NCBI RefSeq assembly: GCF_023159225.1
Contig: NC_063181.1
Location: 24,392,073-24,456,072 of the forward strand
Direction: 5' to 3'
DNA: 64,000 nt
From: Perognathus longimembris pacificus
Taxonomy: Eukaryota > Chordata > Mammalia > Rodentia > Heteromyidae
The notes below the pieces were generated by a model. The model ran no database searches, had not been told where the DNA came from, and worked only from the letters and a program-made list of their open reading frames with translations. This document shows positions 1-10,786 of this stretch, piece after piece; the first letter of the stretch is position 1; each line of letters opens with the position of its first letter. A program made the position numbers and the translations under genes.

Positions 1-1649
1 TCCTACTTTAAATGTTTCTAGAGGATGATCAGGATTCTATCTGGTTTCTAATTAGGAAAAGTTTTGAACAGGAGTAGAATATTTCATAAAGAAAGGGAGG
101 CACAGAAGAGGTGAGAAAGGAGGTTGGGGATGTGACTTTTTTAAAAGTTCACAAAACCACAACACACAGAATGGAAGAGAAATTGGATCTTGTTTATATT
201 TTCCTGGCACAGATGTAATTAAAGAGAAAGAAGGCTTGCTATATATGGCAGGCAGACTCCCAAATTCTTATTTCATCCTTTGGACTATCCTATTTGAGGA
301 TAAAGCTATCAATTATGCAGTTCACTTGACTCAGACTGAGTGCCGGAATTTACCTCTTTCAAGTTTCTTCTGTCCCTCCCAAGTAAATAAAACAACAGAA
401 AAAACAAGACAAAATCCTATTGTATCCCATATTCTAGGAGGCACTTGGTGGTGGAGACAGAACCAAAAGCATTGTTTGGAGGCAGGGATCCAAGAAATAC
501 TTCATACTTGAGGTATGATGAAGATTGTACACAAACTTAAGGCCAGTTTAAATTCCAATACTCCAAAACTTTTCTCCTTTGCACTGTCCCTCCTGACAGC
601 AAGATATGGAGCTCACTAGGGCTATAAACAATGGTGGCAGCTCAGGTGTCTGCTTTGTTCTGCCCAGGGATTCTTTCTCACACTTCTTTTCCCCCACAAT
701 GCTCAGCTCAGTTATTGGGCAAACAGGTTTATGGAACACCTGCTTAGCTCAACACGGTTACCGAGTATGACGAGGAGCAGGGGACAATCAGTGGAGTCAG
801 GGATGGGTTTGTAAGAAATCTAGTGGCAAGAGGTCAGTCCATAATAACCTAGGGAGTAAGCTGAAGGTAGTAAAAAAGTGAAAAGAAAACAAAGAAGGAG
901 GGACAAGGCAAGAAGGAGGAGCCACAAGAAGGAAGTTGAAGAGAAGTAATTCTTCCAGCTGAGGGGAAGTGAAGGTTTCAAATGGTCACCACAGCGGTGA
1001 GAGGTTTTCTGAGTCCTTAGTGACCCCTGTAGCACAGCCTGATGCGGTTTTCTTCTGAAGCCTCTCCCTGGCTTGGAACTCAGCCCAAACAGAACAGTTG
1101 ATACAACCTTTTGGCAATTCTTGACTTTCTACTTTGTGTTTGTTGTCGACTTTGTATATTCTCACTGGGCTTATTTGTATATACATCACACAATTATGGC
1201 TCCTGGGAGCTGAGAACCAGCATCAGAACTTTCTGTCCCCATCATGGCCCATGCCTAGGGCTGGCTTGAGGAGCTCCACATATCTCTGCTTAATGATTAA
1301 TGAGTGATTCAGATTCCCTGACTGGAGCCAGAGTCCTGTAGTTCACGACAGCTTCCAAGGACAGCGCATGACAATGAGTGCTTTCTAGAAAATGTTAAAA
1401 ATTCCACCAAGTGGGTTCTTTTAGACCAAGATGCAGCAGCATGTACTGTTGCTATGGGAGTTGGGAAGAAAAGGTTTGGGGGCGATGAAAACATTCTGTC
1501 CTGAGTATGGTGTTAGTTATATAACTGCATTTGTCAAAACATAGAGAACTGTACACCGGAAAGAGGTTTTTTGTTTTTTTCCCCAAGCACATTCTTTTGC
1601 CTCTCCATCTCTATCCCTAGTCCTCCCAGACCTTTGAGAAAGGCACAAC

Positions 1650-1770
1650 CATAATCATCATTTTAGACAGAGCGAAACATCATCAGGAGAGATCAAAGTA
1701 AGTCAAGTACACGGCAGAAACAGGATTCAAGAACAGTTTTACCTGACCTCAAGTTTCAACTCTTTTGTGA
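1650..1770 (-). repeat. MIR-like remnant
   Basis: A diverged match by eye to the minus orientation of a MIR SINE: an atcatcattttagacag block followed by a decayed core and caggattcaagaacag. Weak, and old if real. Confidence 0.35.
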
Positions 1771-2216
1771 CAGTGTCCCCAAATGAAAGCATTCATGGAA
1801 TTCAAAGTGAGCTACCCTTGGCACTCAAAGCTCCTCTTAGGGTAAAAACTTTTGAGTCTCACCATAATGAATCTTTGGGCTCATAACCAACAGGATCATT
1901 TCTTTTCAACAGTTCTTTGTTGGGTGCCAGGGAAATTCTCAAATGCTTAGACGAGTTAGCAATTCACCAAGATCCTCCAGCTTCTTCAGGCCAGCAAACC
2001 AGGGCAAGTCATGCACAGGAGTGTAATTCTATCTGAATCTAGTCACTGAGAATTAAAATATTATGCATGGCTTGTTACTGATGGACGGGTCTGAATGCCT
2101 AAAAGGTCATTCCAACTTTATTAACAACTGTTGATTTTAGTGTAGGGCCTCAAGCTTGTTCCTGGCTCTACCAAAAGTGCTTAAAAGCAGAGACTGTTAG
2201 AAACAGAGAGGCCTTT

Positions 2217-2300
2217 GAAGTGGCTCCTCTTGCCATTTTACAGATGAAAGGCTAAAATGCAGAAAGTGGTCACTTAGGTGATGGTCAAGCAACCAGCACA
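2217..2300 (-). repeat. MIR-like remnant
   Basis: The run ccattttacagatgaaa is the hallmark of a reversed MIR core, followed by diverged text. Short and partial. Confidence 0.4.
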
Positions 2301-2614
2301 TTAAAATTGCTTTAAAAGAGAGGGTAATGATAAAGTAACAGAGGAACAAGTATGGGCATATCTCAACAAAACCCTTTGTACAATTCATATACATTTGTTT
2401 TAAAAGAGAGAAAAAGATAGAGCCATTAGCACCTCACCATAGGGAAAAATTCATCCTCGACCTTGAGCAGTTGAATATTGAAATGTAACACCAGCCCGAC
2501 TACACTGCAGACAGCGAGGCTATTTTTCCTATTCAAATGGCTCAAATTTGATTTGGGCATGATCCTAATAATGCTATTTTACCACATATTAACTGGAGAT
2601 TAATTTATCCATAT

Positions 2615-2835
2615 GTCTCATTTGATAACTCACCACAACTCTATGAGGTAGGACAAGTATGTCCATGTTTCATTTAATTTTAAACATTTCCATTTTATAA
2701 ATAAGATATATGTATTGTTTCAAATTTGTCTGTAAACTGAAGTTCAAAAAAGTGAATTTGTCCAAGATCACATGGTAAACAGAAAACTTAAAAAGCACGT
2801 TTAGTACCCAGGTCTTTTTAATGCTCTGATCTTTA
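2615..2835 (-). repeat. MIR SINE, reverse orientation
   Basis: Ordered matches to a reversed MIR: cacaactctatgaggtagg, then ccattttataaataag, then gtccaagatcacatggtaa and a tail with acccaggtctt. The middle is expanded. This is ancient mammalian repeat. Confidence 0.6.
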
Positions 2836-3584
2836 TAAAAGACAACATGGTTTGTGTTTCATAAAATGCAACTACCCCTGGTTTTGAGCACCGAGTGAGG
2901 AACCTTAGGGACAGGGGTCTGTCCCTGGCTGGGCTAGCTGCAGGGGAGCCCCTACCTCTACAGGCTGATCTAGGTATATGAGCAAGCAAGAGAATGTGGC
3001 TGGCACAGTGGGGACTCTTCCCCCCCAAGAGAACACAGCATCGTGTGCTACTGTGTCCCAGAAAATCCAGGGGACAGAGCTCATCAGAAGCTCAAGGGTC
3101 AACAATGTGACCGCAGAAATCAGTGTGAGACATGGAGGGCTGGCACTTTAGCAAAGGAAATGCCAGGGCCTTAGCAGTTGCTGCACAATTAACGAAAACC
3201 ACCGCCAACTCACCTTTTCAAACTTTTCCACATGGAGGTTAGACTGTTCAGAATAAGTCAAGTTCCAAGCTAGGTATAAAAGTGGTAGGTGGGGACCAGG
3301 TGACACCAGACATGAGAAGGACACTCTTTGCTTTGGGGGCAATGGTGACAGTAATAATGGCATTTTCAGGGAATCCCTCTGTGTGGTTAAGAAATGAACA
3401 GGGAGAAGGCGGAATGAAAGCAGAGCCCACAGGAGAGCCCAGATAGAATCAGAAACTATCAGAACTAGAAGGTGAATTTGAGAAATACGGTTAAAAAAGA
3501 TAAGAGGTTTTCCTAGTTAATTATCAATAAGGGTAAGGATGGCAAGGAATAGGAAAGAAGAAAATATATATAGTCTTACTGGGT

Positions 3585-3800
3585 TGGGTGCCAGTAGCTC
3601 ATGCCTGTAATCCTTGCCACACAGGAGGATAAGCTCTGAATACTGTGGTTAGAAGCCAGCTCAGGAAGGAAAGTGGGTGAGACAATCAGATGGAAATAGA
3701 GTCACGGCTCAAGTGACAGAATATACGCTACCCATGAGCAAGAAAGCTCAGGGACAGCACCCAGGTTCTGAATTCAAGCCCCAGGACCAGAAAAAAAATA
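3585..3800 (+). repeat. 7SL-like/tRNA-like dimeric SINE
   Basis: The left half carries the 7SL/B1 signature ctcatgcctgtaatcc and the right half the tRNA-like text agagtcacggctcaagtg, ending ccccaggaccag plus A-rich tail. Diverged, so fairly old. Confidence 0.8.
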
Positions 3801-5110
3801 TAATCCTCAGAAAAAGATGGCAGATTTCTTGAGTAAGTGAAAAAAATTGTAAGGTTGTAAAACACAAAAGACCAACTTCACGGCCCAGATCTCAGAGCTA
3901 TCAGGTAGAGACTTCCCTGCCTGTGGGACTAGCTTTCTGAAACCCACTCTGCTAGAGAAAATAAAATATACGATCACTTCAGTGTTTGAGGCTATCATGG
4001 TATCTTGGTCCACCCCTTACATGAAATGTCACGTTGCTAAGACCTTTATGGGGTCCTGAGGAAACTGGGCACCCTTGTCTTTTGCTCCTAGTTTTAACGG
4101 GCATAGCTGCTAACCCCACCACACACAGGAACAGGAGATCTCCTCAGAGGGATAGCCTCTATTTCAAGACCTAACCCAAAGCGACTTCTTATCTTGGAGA
4201 TAGGTATTCACATCTTAAGCACAAAGAAAATAGCACCAGATGACAGCGAAAAATGAAAGTGGGACAAGACAGAGAGACACCCCAGAGCCCAGCACCATCA
4301 TCACCCATTGGCCATCCTCAGACACATGAATTCTTCTGCAAGCCTTCAGTTCTCACCACAGGCCCTCATAGGACTCCCGCCCCTGCATCACAGTTGGTTT
4401 CTATGTTGCTGGTTCCCTAAATGTCTTATGTTGGTAGATGTGCCCAAAGTAAGTTACTACAGCTTTGGAGTGTCAGTTAAACTTAAAAGCAATTGTCAAA
4501 AACGTACATTGGGCAACATTAATACAAAATCCCAAAGACATTGCTTCGTAATTGCTACATGGCTCATCAGTTTGGATGGCTTTCTGTACTACTCCAGCGC
4601 GCTGAATAGTCTCCCTTGTTTCCAAGTGATCTTTGCTTTATTGAAGGGTGGGGTTCCCTTTTATCAAGGAACACAATGGGGCTGCAGAGACCTGCCTGGG
4701 CAAGTCAGACAGACTGTTCGCACCTGCATCCTTCCTACCCTTGCCTGATGTGGTTTTCATGCAGCTCAGCAAAAGCACTGCTGCCCAGTAGGAGGCCAGC
4801 TGGCCAGCACCAGCATCATTCAACACAAGGCTGTTTTCTTTTCTTCCCCAAACACAGAAGCCACCACACACCCAACAAAAATGCGGTGCATAAGTGAAAA
4901 TAAAAATAAAGAGGGTTTCTTCTTCCCACCACCACTTAAAGGAAAAGTATGGGTAGATTTTGTGTGCTAAGTCCTGACTTAACCAGGAGCATGAGAACTT
5001 TGGAGGACATATTTCAGCATGGAGACACCCCACATCTTTATGGTGTGCACAGATGACTGGTACATCCAGTGGTTAGGGAGAAAGTATAAAGAGCAGGACA
5101 CAGTGGGCTA

Positions 5111-5111
<1 letters not shown>

Positions 5112-5158
<47 letters not shown>
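5112..5158 (+). repeat. (TG)n microsatellite
   Basis: About 23 perfect TG units, followed by a decayed segment with short repeats of gtcagggtagtt between 5220 and 5265. Confidence 0.97.
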
Positions 5159-5162
<4 letters not shown>

Positions 5163-5589
5163 ACTCTAAACTCTGGTAAAAATAAAAGGAAGCTATTGCA
5201 GCAGGCAAGCCCAGGTCTGTTTGTCAGGGTAGTTCATGGTCAGGGTAGTTTGTCAGGTGTAGTTCATGTTTTGCACTCACTGTTTTATGCTTATGCGAAC
5301 AGCCTGGCATATGCAGAATAAAAATGGACCAGTAGCGGGCTTCCACTGCAGGCGGTTATTGATTTTTTAATCCAGTTTCCTAGCTAAAGGGCCTCCAGAC
5401 AACATACAGAATGCTATCATATTAAGTATTCATTTCAGCCCCCAATTTAAATCTTGGAAACATCAAAGTAGGATGAAAAGATTGCTAGCTTTTATCTTGG
5501 GGCCTGAACACAAAATTAAAATGGAACCTAGGTTTAGAATCAAGTGAACAGAAAGCACAAAATAATGTACTTTTAAAATAAAGCACTTT

Positions 5590-5611
5590 GTGGGGGGCCC
5601 GGGGGGGGGGG

Positions 5612-5648
<37 letters not shown>
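5590..5648 (+). repeat. G-run followed by (GA)n
   Basis: A GGGGGGCCC block, a run of 12 G, then an almost pure GA repeat. On the minus strand this is a C-run and a TC pyrimidine tract. Confidence 0.95.
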
Positions 5649-5650
<2 letters not shown>

Positions 5651-6082
5651 AAATGCCACAGTGGCCATGAGATACAAAATCCCTGTGTATCTCACCTTTA
5701 CCCACAAGCCACAAAGACCACGATGACCGTAATTACTTGGGAGGCTGTGCCTGGAAAAGGTGTAAGGTCTGAGATAGGACTATTGTGAGCCATGGTCACA
5801 AGTTACCCTTCTCTTTGAAATAGCTTGTGAATCTATTCTTATATAATCATATACCTCATAGGGCCACCGATGAGAAAGATGCATTCTAGCTCATTTTGTT
5901 GCTGATTATTATTAATTTATTATAAAGATCAGAAAGAGGAGCATGCCATCCAACAGGTGATTCTCTAAGCAAACCCCAGCCATTATCTTTGTCCCCAAAG
6001 AGAGTTCTGACTCATTAAACTTGCTCTAGCACTGGGTAGCACCAATCATAGAAAAAGGGTGACCAATAGACCCAACAGAGAA

Positions 6083-6333
6083 ATGTTGGTTTTGTTGGGT
6101 GCTGGGGCCCAGGTCTTTAACTCAGGGCCTGGGCTCTGTCCCTGAAGTATTTTTTTCTTTTTCCTCAAGGCCAGTGCTTTACCACTTGAGCCACAGCTCT
6201 ACTTCTCCCTTTTGCTTAGTTGGAGATAGGAGTCTCATAGACTTTTCTGTTCTGGCTGGCTTAGAACCACAATCCTCAGATCATAGTCTCCTGAGTAGCT
6301 AAGATTTATAAGCCTGTATCACTGGTGCCAGCT
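6083..6333 (-). repeat. 7SL-like/tRNA-like dimeric SINE, minus strand
   Basis: The right half comes first (cctcaaggccagtgctttaccacttgagcc region), then the reversed 7SL-like half ending gcctgtatcactggtgccagc. It is flanked by a 12-bp target duplication cccaacagagaa at 6071-6082 and 6334-6345. Confidence 0.88.
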
Positions 6334-7696
6334 CCCAACAGAGAATTTATATACAACACTCAACCAAATGAATTTTTTAATGGCAGGGTGCAACTGGAAG
6401 ACACTATGCTAAGTGAGACAGCCAGGCTCCAAAATACAAATACTTTATGTTCTCACCTATACATGGACTCTAAAAATGTCCATCTCAGGAAAACAGAGAG
6501 AAAAAAGGTAGTTACTAGGATAAGGGTAGGGAAGGAAAGATATTGATTTAAGTGTAAACTCACACTTAGATCTGAGGAATAAATTTTAATGAGCTACTGT
6601 ACTACATACATGATGTATCTAGAAGTAATAGTAATATAATGTCTATTTCAAGACTGTTTGTTAAAAGAGTAGATTATTAAAGTAAGGGTGAGATGACAGA
6701 TTCACTCATTAGCTTGAATAATTTTCCTACCATGTGTGCATAGATCAAAACATCACAATGTATCCTATATTATTATTTGCAAACTAAAAATAAATATTAA
6801 AAAGAGGTAAGAAAATCATGATGCAACTCTAGATTTTTCTGGGCATAATATCTGGGGCTGACTTCACCTCGACCCTGAAGGGAAACTCCAGAAACCAACC
6901 GACTCATAGAAAATATATGGAGGAAGTACAGATTCCACCTGAGGGGCAGGTATCACTTGCACTTCTGGGTGGGAGAGTGGAGTCACCTTCTGCGGAAGGC
7001 CTCAGCTTCCTCCCCAGGAAGTGAGGAGAATACTTGTTCTCTGGCACGCCTCACTTTAAAATCCATAGGGCTTGGGTGTTGGCCCTGGGAGAAAAGCCAG
7101 ATTGTATATACCTTGCCTCATGCTTTCTCATACTGCATTCTGCCAATATCTCAATATTCATTTTTTTCTGGGTAAGAATGTTTATTGTATGTTTTTTTTC
7201 AAGATAAACAAATACTAAAGACAACTTGGTATTAGAACACAATTTTCAATGTTCAAGGTGGTACTTGCATACATGAATCTCCTAAGAAAAAAACAAAACC
7301 CCAAGCCCAAAGGGCACATACTGACACGTGTGGCAGTGTTCCACTGAGAATCCACTAATGTAAGTAACCAGCCAAAAGGCTTGATTTTACAGCTGATCTC
7401 TGTGGTTTTGATTAATACCAGGAGCCCGTATGAGAGCAAAGGTCCACTGACCAAAAGGTACCTAAAGGCCACAGAGCTCCCAGCTTTGGGTTTTGAGTCG
7501 AGTCAAGCCAGGTTCGCTGCAGGACCTCCAGTGCTACATAGCCCCTCCCTTCTGCCTCCCACAGCATCTCAGTGGGGCTCTACTGAGAAATAATTCAGGA
7601 CTGATCATTCCCTTGCTTAGAACCTTCCAACGGGCAGTAATTACATTATGTATGTATACTGTCCATATTATATCTCGATTAAAAGAATATTTGTAG

Positions 7697-7901
7697 GGCT
7701 GGGGATATAGCCTAGTGGCAAGAGTGCCTGCCTCGGATACACGAGGCCCTAGGTTCGATTCCCCAGCACCACATATGCAGAAAACGGCCAGAAGCGGCGC
7801 TGTGGCTCAAGTGGCAGAGTGCTAGCCTTGAGCGGGAAGAAGCCAGGGACAGTGCTCAGGCCCTGAGTCCAAGGCCCAGGACTGGCCAAAAAAAAAAAAA
7901 A
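7697..7901 (+). repeat. IDL-Geo-type dimeric SINE, young copy
   Basis: The left half is ID-like (ggctggggatatagcc ... ggttcgattccccagc), with A and B box text of a tRNA-Ala-derived promoter. The right half reads gctgtggctcaagtggcaga and ends actggcc plus poly(A). A perfect 16-bp duplication aaaagaatatttgtag flanks it (7681-7696 and 7902-7917). It is near-identical to copies at 8156, 23316 and 40724, so recently active. Confidence 0.93.
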
Positions 7902-7917
7902 AAAAGAATATTTGTAG

Positions 7918-8045
7918 ACAGGTGCCTTGATTCATGCCTACAATTCCAGCTACTCCAAAGGTGAAAATTAAGAGAGTCACGGCTCAAGGCTAACCTTAGC
8001 AAAAAGTTAATAAAATGCTATCTCAATCAATAAGCTAGGAGTAGT
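7918..8045 (+). repeat. Truncated 7SL-like SINE left half
   Basis: The text ggtgccttgattcatgccta, cagctactcc and gctatctcaatc follows the 7SL-like half of the dimeric SINE, without a clear right half. The young SINE before it landed at its start. Confidence 0.55.
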
Positions 8046-8155
8046 GATACAGCTTGAGTGTATCATACTTCCTCTTTGGCCTCTTTTCTGTTCCTCCAGG
8101 TATGTTGCTACCCATGGTCCCCTTTGGTATCTCCTACCCAGAATCCACCTTTCTT

Positions 8156-8364
8156 TTTTTTTTTTTTTTTTGGCCAGTCCTGGGCCTTGGACTCAGGGCC
8201 TGAACACTGTCCCTGGCTTCTTCCCGCTCAAGGCTAGCACTCTGCCACTTGAGCCACAGCACCGCTTCTGGCCGTTTTCTGTATATGTGGTGCTGGGGAA
8301 TCGAACCTAGGGCCTCGTGTATCCGAGGCAGGCACTCTTGCCACTAGGCTACATCCCCAGCCCC
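8156..8364 (-). repeat. IDL-Geo-type dimeric SINE, young copy, minus strand
   Basis: This is the reverse complement of the 7697 copy with very few differences: poly(T), ggccagtcctgggcc, then the reversed ID-like half ending tccccagcccc. It has a perfect 16-bp duplication agaatccacctttctt at 8140-8155 and 8365-8380. Confidence 0.93.
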
Positions 8365-8410
8365 AGAATCCACCTTTCTTGACATGGTACCTGGCTACAG
8401 GAAGGGCACT

Positions 8411-8450
8411 CTGGTTCTGGGTTATTCATTCTGGTTCTGGGTTATTCTTT
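8411..8450 (+). repeat. Two tandem 20-bp units
   Basis: ctggttctgggttattc occurs twice in direct succession with a 20-bp period; only the last three bases of the units differ. Confidence 0.85.
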
Positions 8451-9029
8451 CTTGTCTCTCAGTTCTCTTCCTTTGCCATATTCTCCACTAGCAGGATGCT
8501 GTAGTCATCTGTGGTTTATGTTTACTATCTGGATCCCTCCATGAGAAGAGGAATTGGGCCTGCCTTGTTCCCCCATTCACTTCCTCCTTGGGAGTGCACA
8601 GTCTGGATGTGGAAGGTGCTTTACAGTTTCAGCTGGGTCTGACTGTGAGTCTTTATGACTGCAAAATTAACTCAACCTCTGTGGCAAGTATATATGGCAA
8701 GCACTCTCAAGGATAATCTTGTCCCCAAGTTAGATACATTACACTTTCATCCATGTGACTGAATAGGGAGTCATTTAGAGCTGCTAAGCATAAGCCAGGG
8801 AGGGAGAGGCATTTCTCCTTCTTGGCTTTCTTTTCTTGGGCAAACCCATCCAAGTTCCTTTACCTGATTGTTGGGGGTTTTTTAGCGCTGAAATCTGGGG
8901 ACTGGAATTTGGATTTGTTTCCAAATTCCTTACTGACTCTGTTATTTAAAGATTGCTGATTTTACAAATTTTAGACCTCAGAAGGGCAGCTCCTGTACAT
9001 AAAAAAAATAAGATGTCAAAACAGTTTAC

Positions 9030-9147
9030 CTATGATGTTCACCGTACTATCCACTTCATTTTTTATAGCTGAAGTCAGGACCGCATACTCAGGAGAAAGA
9101 TCACTTAGTCCATTACTAAGCCCCAAAGATGACTCAACTGGTTCTTG
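9030..9147 (-). CDS. IRF2: IRF2 exon 6: start of the regulatory region after the DNA-binding domain
   Basis: A long pyrimidine tract (9151 to about 9171 read in reverse) and cctag precede this 118-bp exon. It encodes Q138 to I176 plus the first base of codon 177 (phase 1 out), then gtaaac. The peptide begins [23 protein letters not shown] and ends [14 protein letters not shown] at residues 165-168 is a psi-K-x-E motif centred on Lys166, a reported sumoylation site. Leu151 and Ala164 replace the Val and Thr I recall in human. The next exon, which should begin with two valines, is not in the window; it would lie below position 1. A reported short IRF2 isoform differs exactly at those two valines. 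Confidence 0.96.
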
Positions 9148-9499
9148 CTAGGAAGAAGAAAAGAAAAAAAAGAATTGAGAACACTTCCTTTCCTCTCCCT
9201 TTTCTTAGCTTAAATTCTACCCTCTGTCTAATTTCTTTAATGCTAGGGTTAGTAATTCATGTCATCAACCAAATGCACCCCTTATCTCTTTAAATTAGCC
9301 TGCAGTTAAAGAAGGTAGGTGTTCTGTGTCTTTCATTTTCTTTCAAGGTAATGGCACCAGCACATCTGGCTTGCCTCTAGGGAATGCTTGCAGCTGCTGA
9401 CAATAGCTCTAGGGTTAAGCAGAGAGCAGAGCGTCCTGTGAAGTATTGCACTGCTTAGATCACAAGTCATTCTCTGAGAGAACACTCAAAAGAAAGAAC

Positions 9500-9600
9500 T
9501 CAGGGTTAGAGGCGTGGCTCAGTCGATAGACTGCTAGCCAATAATGAGGGAAAGCAGCAGGTACCCAGTTCAAGTCCTGATCTCAGACCTAAAAGAAAAA
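9500..9600 (+). repeat. Lone right monomer of the dimeric SINE
   Basis: The text ggcgtggctcagtcgataga ... cccagttcaagtcctgatctc resembles the shared right monomer (or an ID monomer) with an A-rich tail. No left half is seen. Confidence 0.55.
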
Positions 9601-10242
9601 GGGAAAAAAAAAAACCAAACTACTGAATTCCCCTCTCAGGAGGGAGAAATGCCACTCACTGCTTTCACAATTACTTCCTAGGAAAATCCTCCCTGGCCAA
9701 GAACAGGGTCCCAGAAGAAGGTGTGTATGACTTTTCTCAGATACAGTTTGCAAGAGACTCTGGCCACTTGACCATCCTACACTGTCTGGCTGGCTGATAA
9801 CACGGTCATACCACTGCTGGAGCCTGCTTCTTTCTGGCCCAGGTCCAGATGGGCAATGCCACACCCACAGCTCCACACATAAATGCACTTGTGCCTGAAT
9901 AGCCCATCCAGCCCAAGAGGCTGCACATTAATACTAATGAAGTGCAATCCATTTCTTTTCTTATTATAGCTCTGAATTCCTACTTTACTCAAGGGTACTT
10001 GAACCCCTCTCACTGAGTACCAACCAACTCCACAAAAGCTGGGGCTGAGGTGCAAATCTGCTTGAATCATTTGATGGGAATGTGTCCTCATAGTTAAGAT
10101 AGCGTTTGCCTCAATGCTGGCAATAAATTAGACAAAACCCACACAGTACAAATCCTAAGGAATCCAAAATGGAAGAAGAGGGTGGAGAGGTAGAAAGAAC
10201 TTAGGACTGTGAGTAGAGACCATGGAGGCAGAAAAAAACGGT

Positions 10243-10495
10243 GCCTTGTCAAGTGCTGGTGGCTCACTTCTGAAATCATAGCTACTTTTGAGGCTGAAAT
10301 CTGGGGGCTGAGGTTCAAAGCAAGCACTTTTAGTAAAGTCCGTGGAGATGAGTCTAGGAGACTCAATTTTCAATTAATGAGCAAAAACCTGCAAGTGGAG
10401 GTGTGGCTAAAGAGGTAAAGCACCAGTCTTAAACAAGTAAGAAGAGTGTCAGGGCCTGAATACAACCCTAGTACTGGCACAAAAACAAAAAATTG
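10243..10495 (+). repeat. 7SL-like/tRNA-like dimeric SINE
   Basis: It starts gtgctggtggctcacttctg, continues with the agctacttttgaggctgaaa block, then the right half (ggaggtgtggctaaagagg) ending tagtactggcac plus A-rich tail. Moderately diverged. Confidence 0.8.
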
Positions 10496-10729
10496 TGCCT
10501 TGAAAATTCAAGATTAGGGGACAACCTAAGGCATGGTGGATCATCTCATCAATTATGCACTACTTAGAATCCTTGGCACCCCACCCCCAAATCTTAGAGA
10601 AGTAATACGGGCAAGGGCAAGAAAGGGAAGTACTTTCCTCCTTCATGATTTCATCTTACAAACTCCCATCGTGAAACCATGGCTTCAAAGGCATCACAGC
10701 TCACTGCTCAGCTCAGGTTAAGTTGATTG

Positions 10730-10786
10730 TCATCCATCCACCCATCCACCCACCCATCCATCCATCCACCCATCCACCCACCCAAC
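10730..10786 (+). repeat. (CATC/CACC)n tetranucleotide repeat
   Basis: About 14 units of catc and cacc interleaved, ending at cccaacttcc. Confidence 0.95.

Larger units (their letters stand above)
1..9029 (-). other. IRF2: IRF2 intron 6 (partial)
   Basis: This is intron sequence downstream of exon 6 on the minus strand; its acceptor is outside the window. No coding exon could be recognised. It holds MIR remnants near 1650, 2220 and 2620, SINEs at 3585, 6083, 7697, 7918 and 8156, and simple repeats at 5112 and 5601. The stretches 1-1600, 3810-5100 and 8450-9000 show nothing I can name. Confidence 0.8.

Noticed and set aside
4308..5033. Open frames of 130-146 codons on both strands
   Set aside because: No recognisable domain, no splice or promoter support, and composition like random intron sequence.
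5115..5714. Open frames encoding Val-Cys, Arg-Glu or Ser-Leu repeats
   Set aside because: They are translations of TG and GA microsatellites, with no homology, start context or exon structure.
7697..7780. tRNA gene at the ID-like half of SINEs
   Set aside because: A-box and B-box text is present, but the sequence does not close into a full tRNA, occurs many times and is joined to a SINE right half with poly(A).
1..9000. IRF2 exon 7 within the left end
   Set aside because: I looked for the expected Val-Val start and following acidic sequence on the minus strand and found no match with an acceptor.
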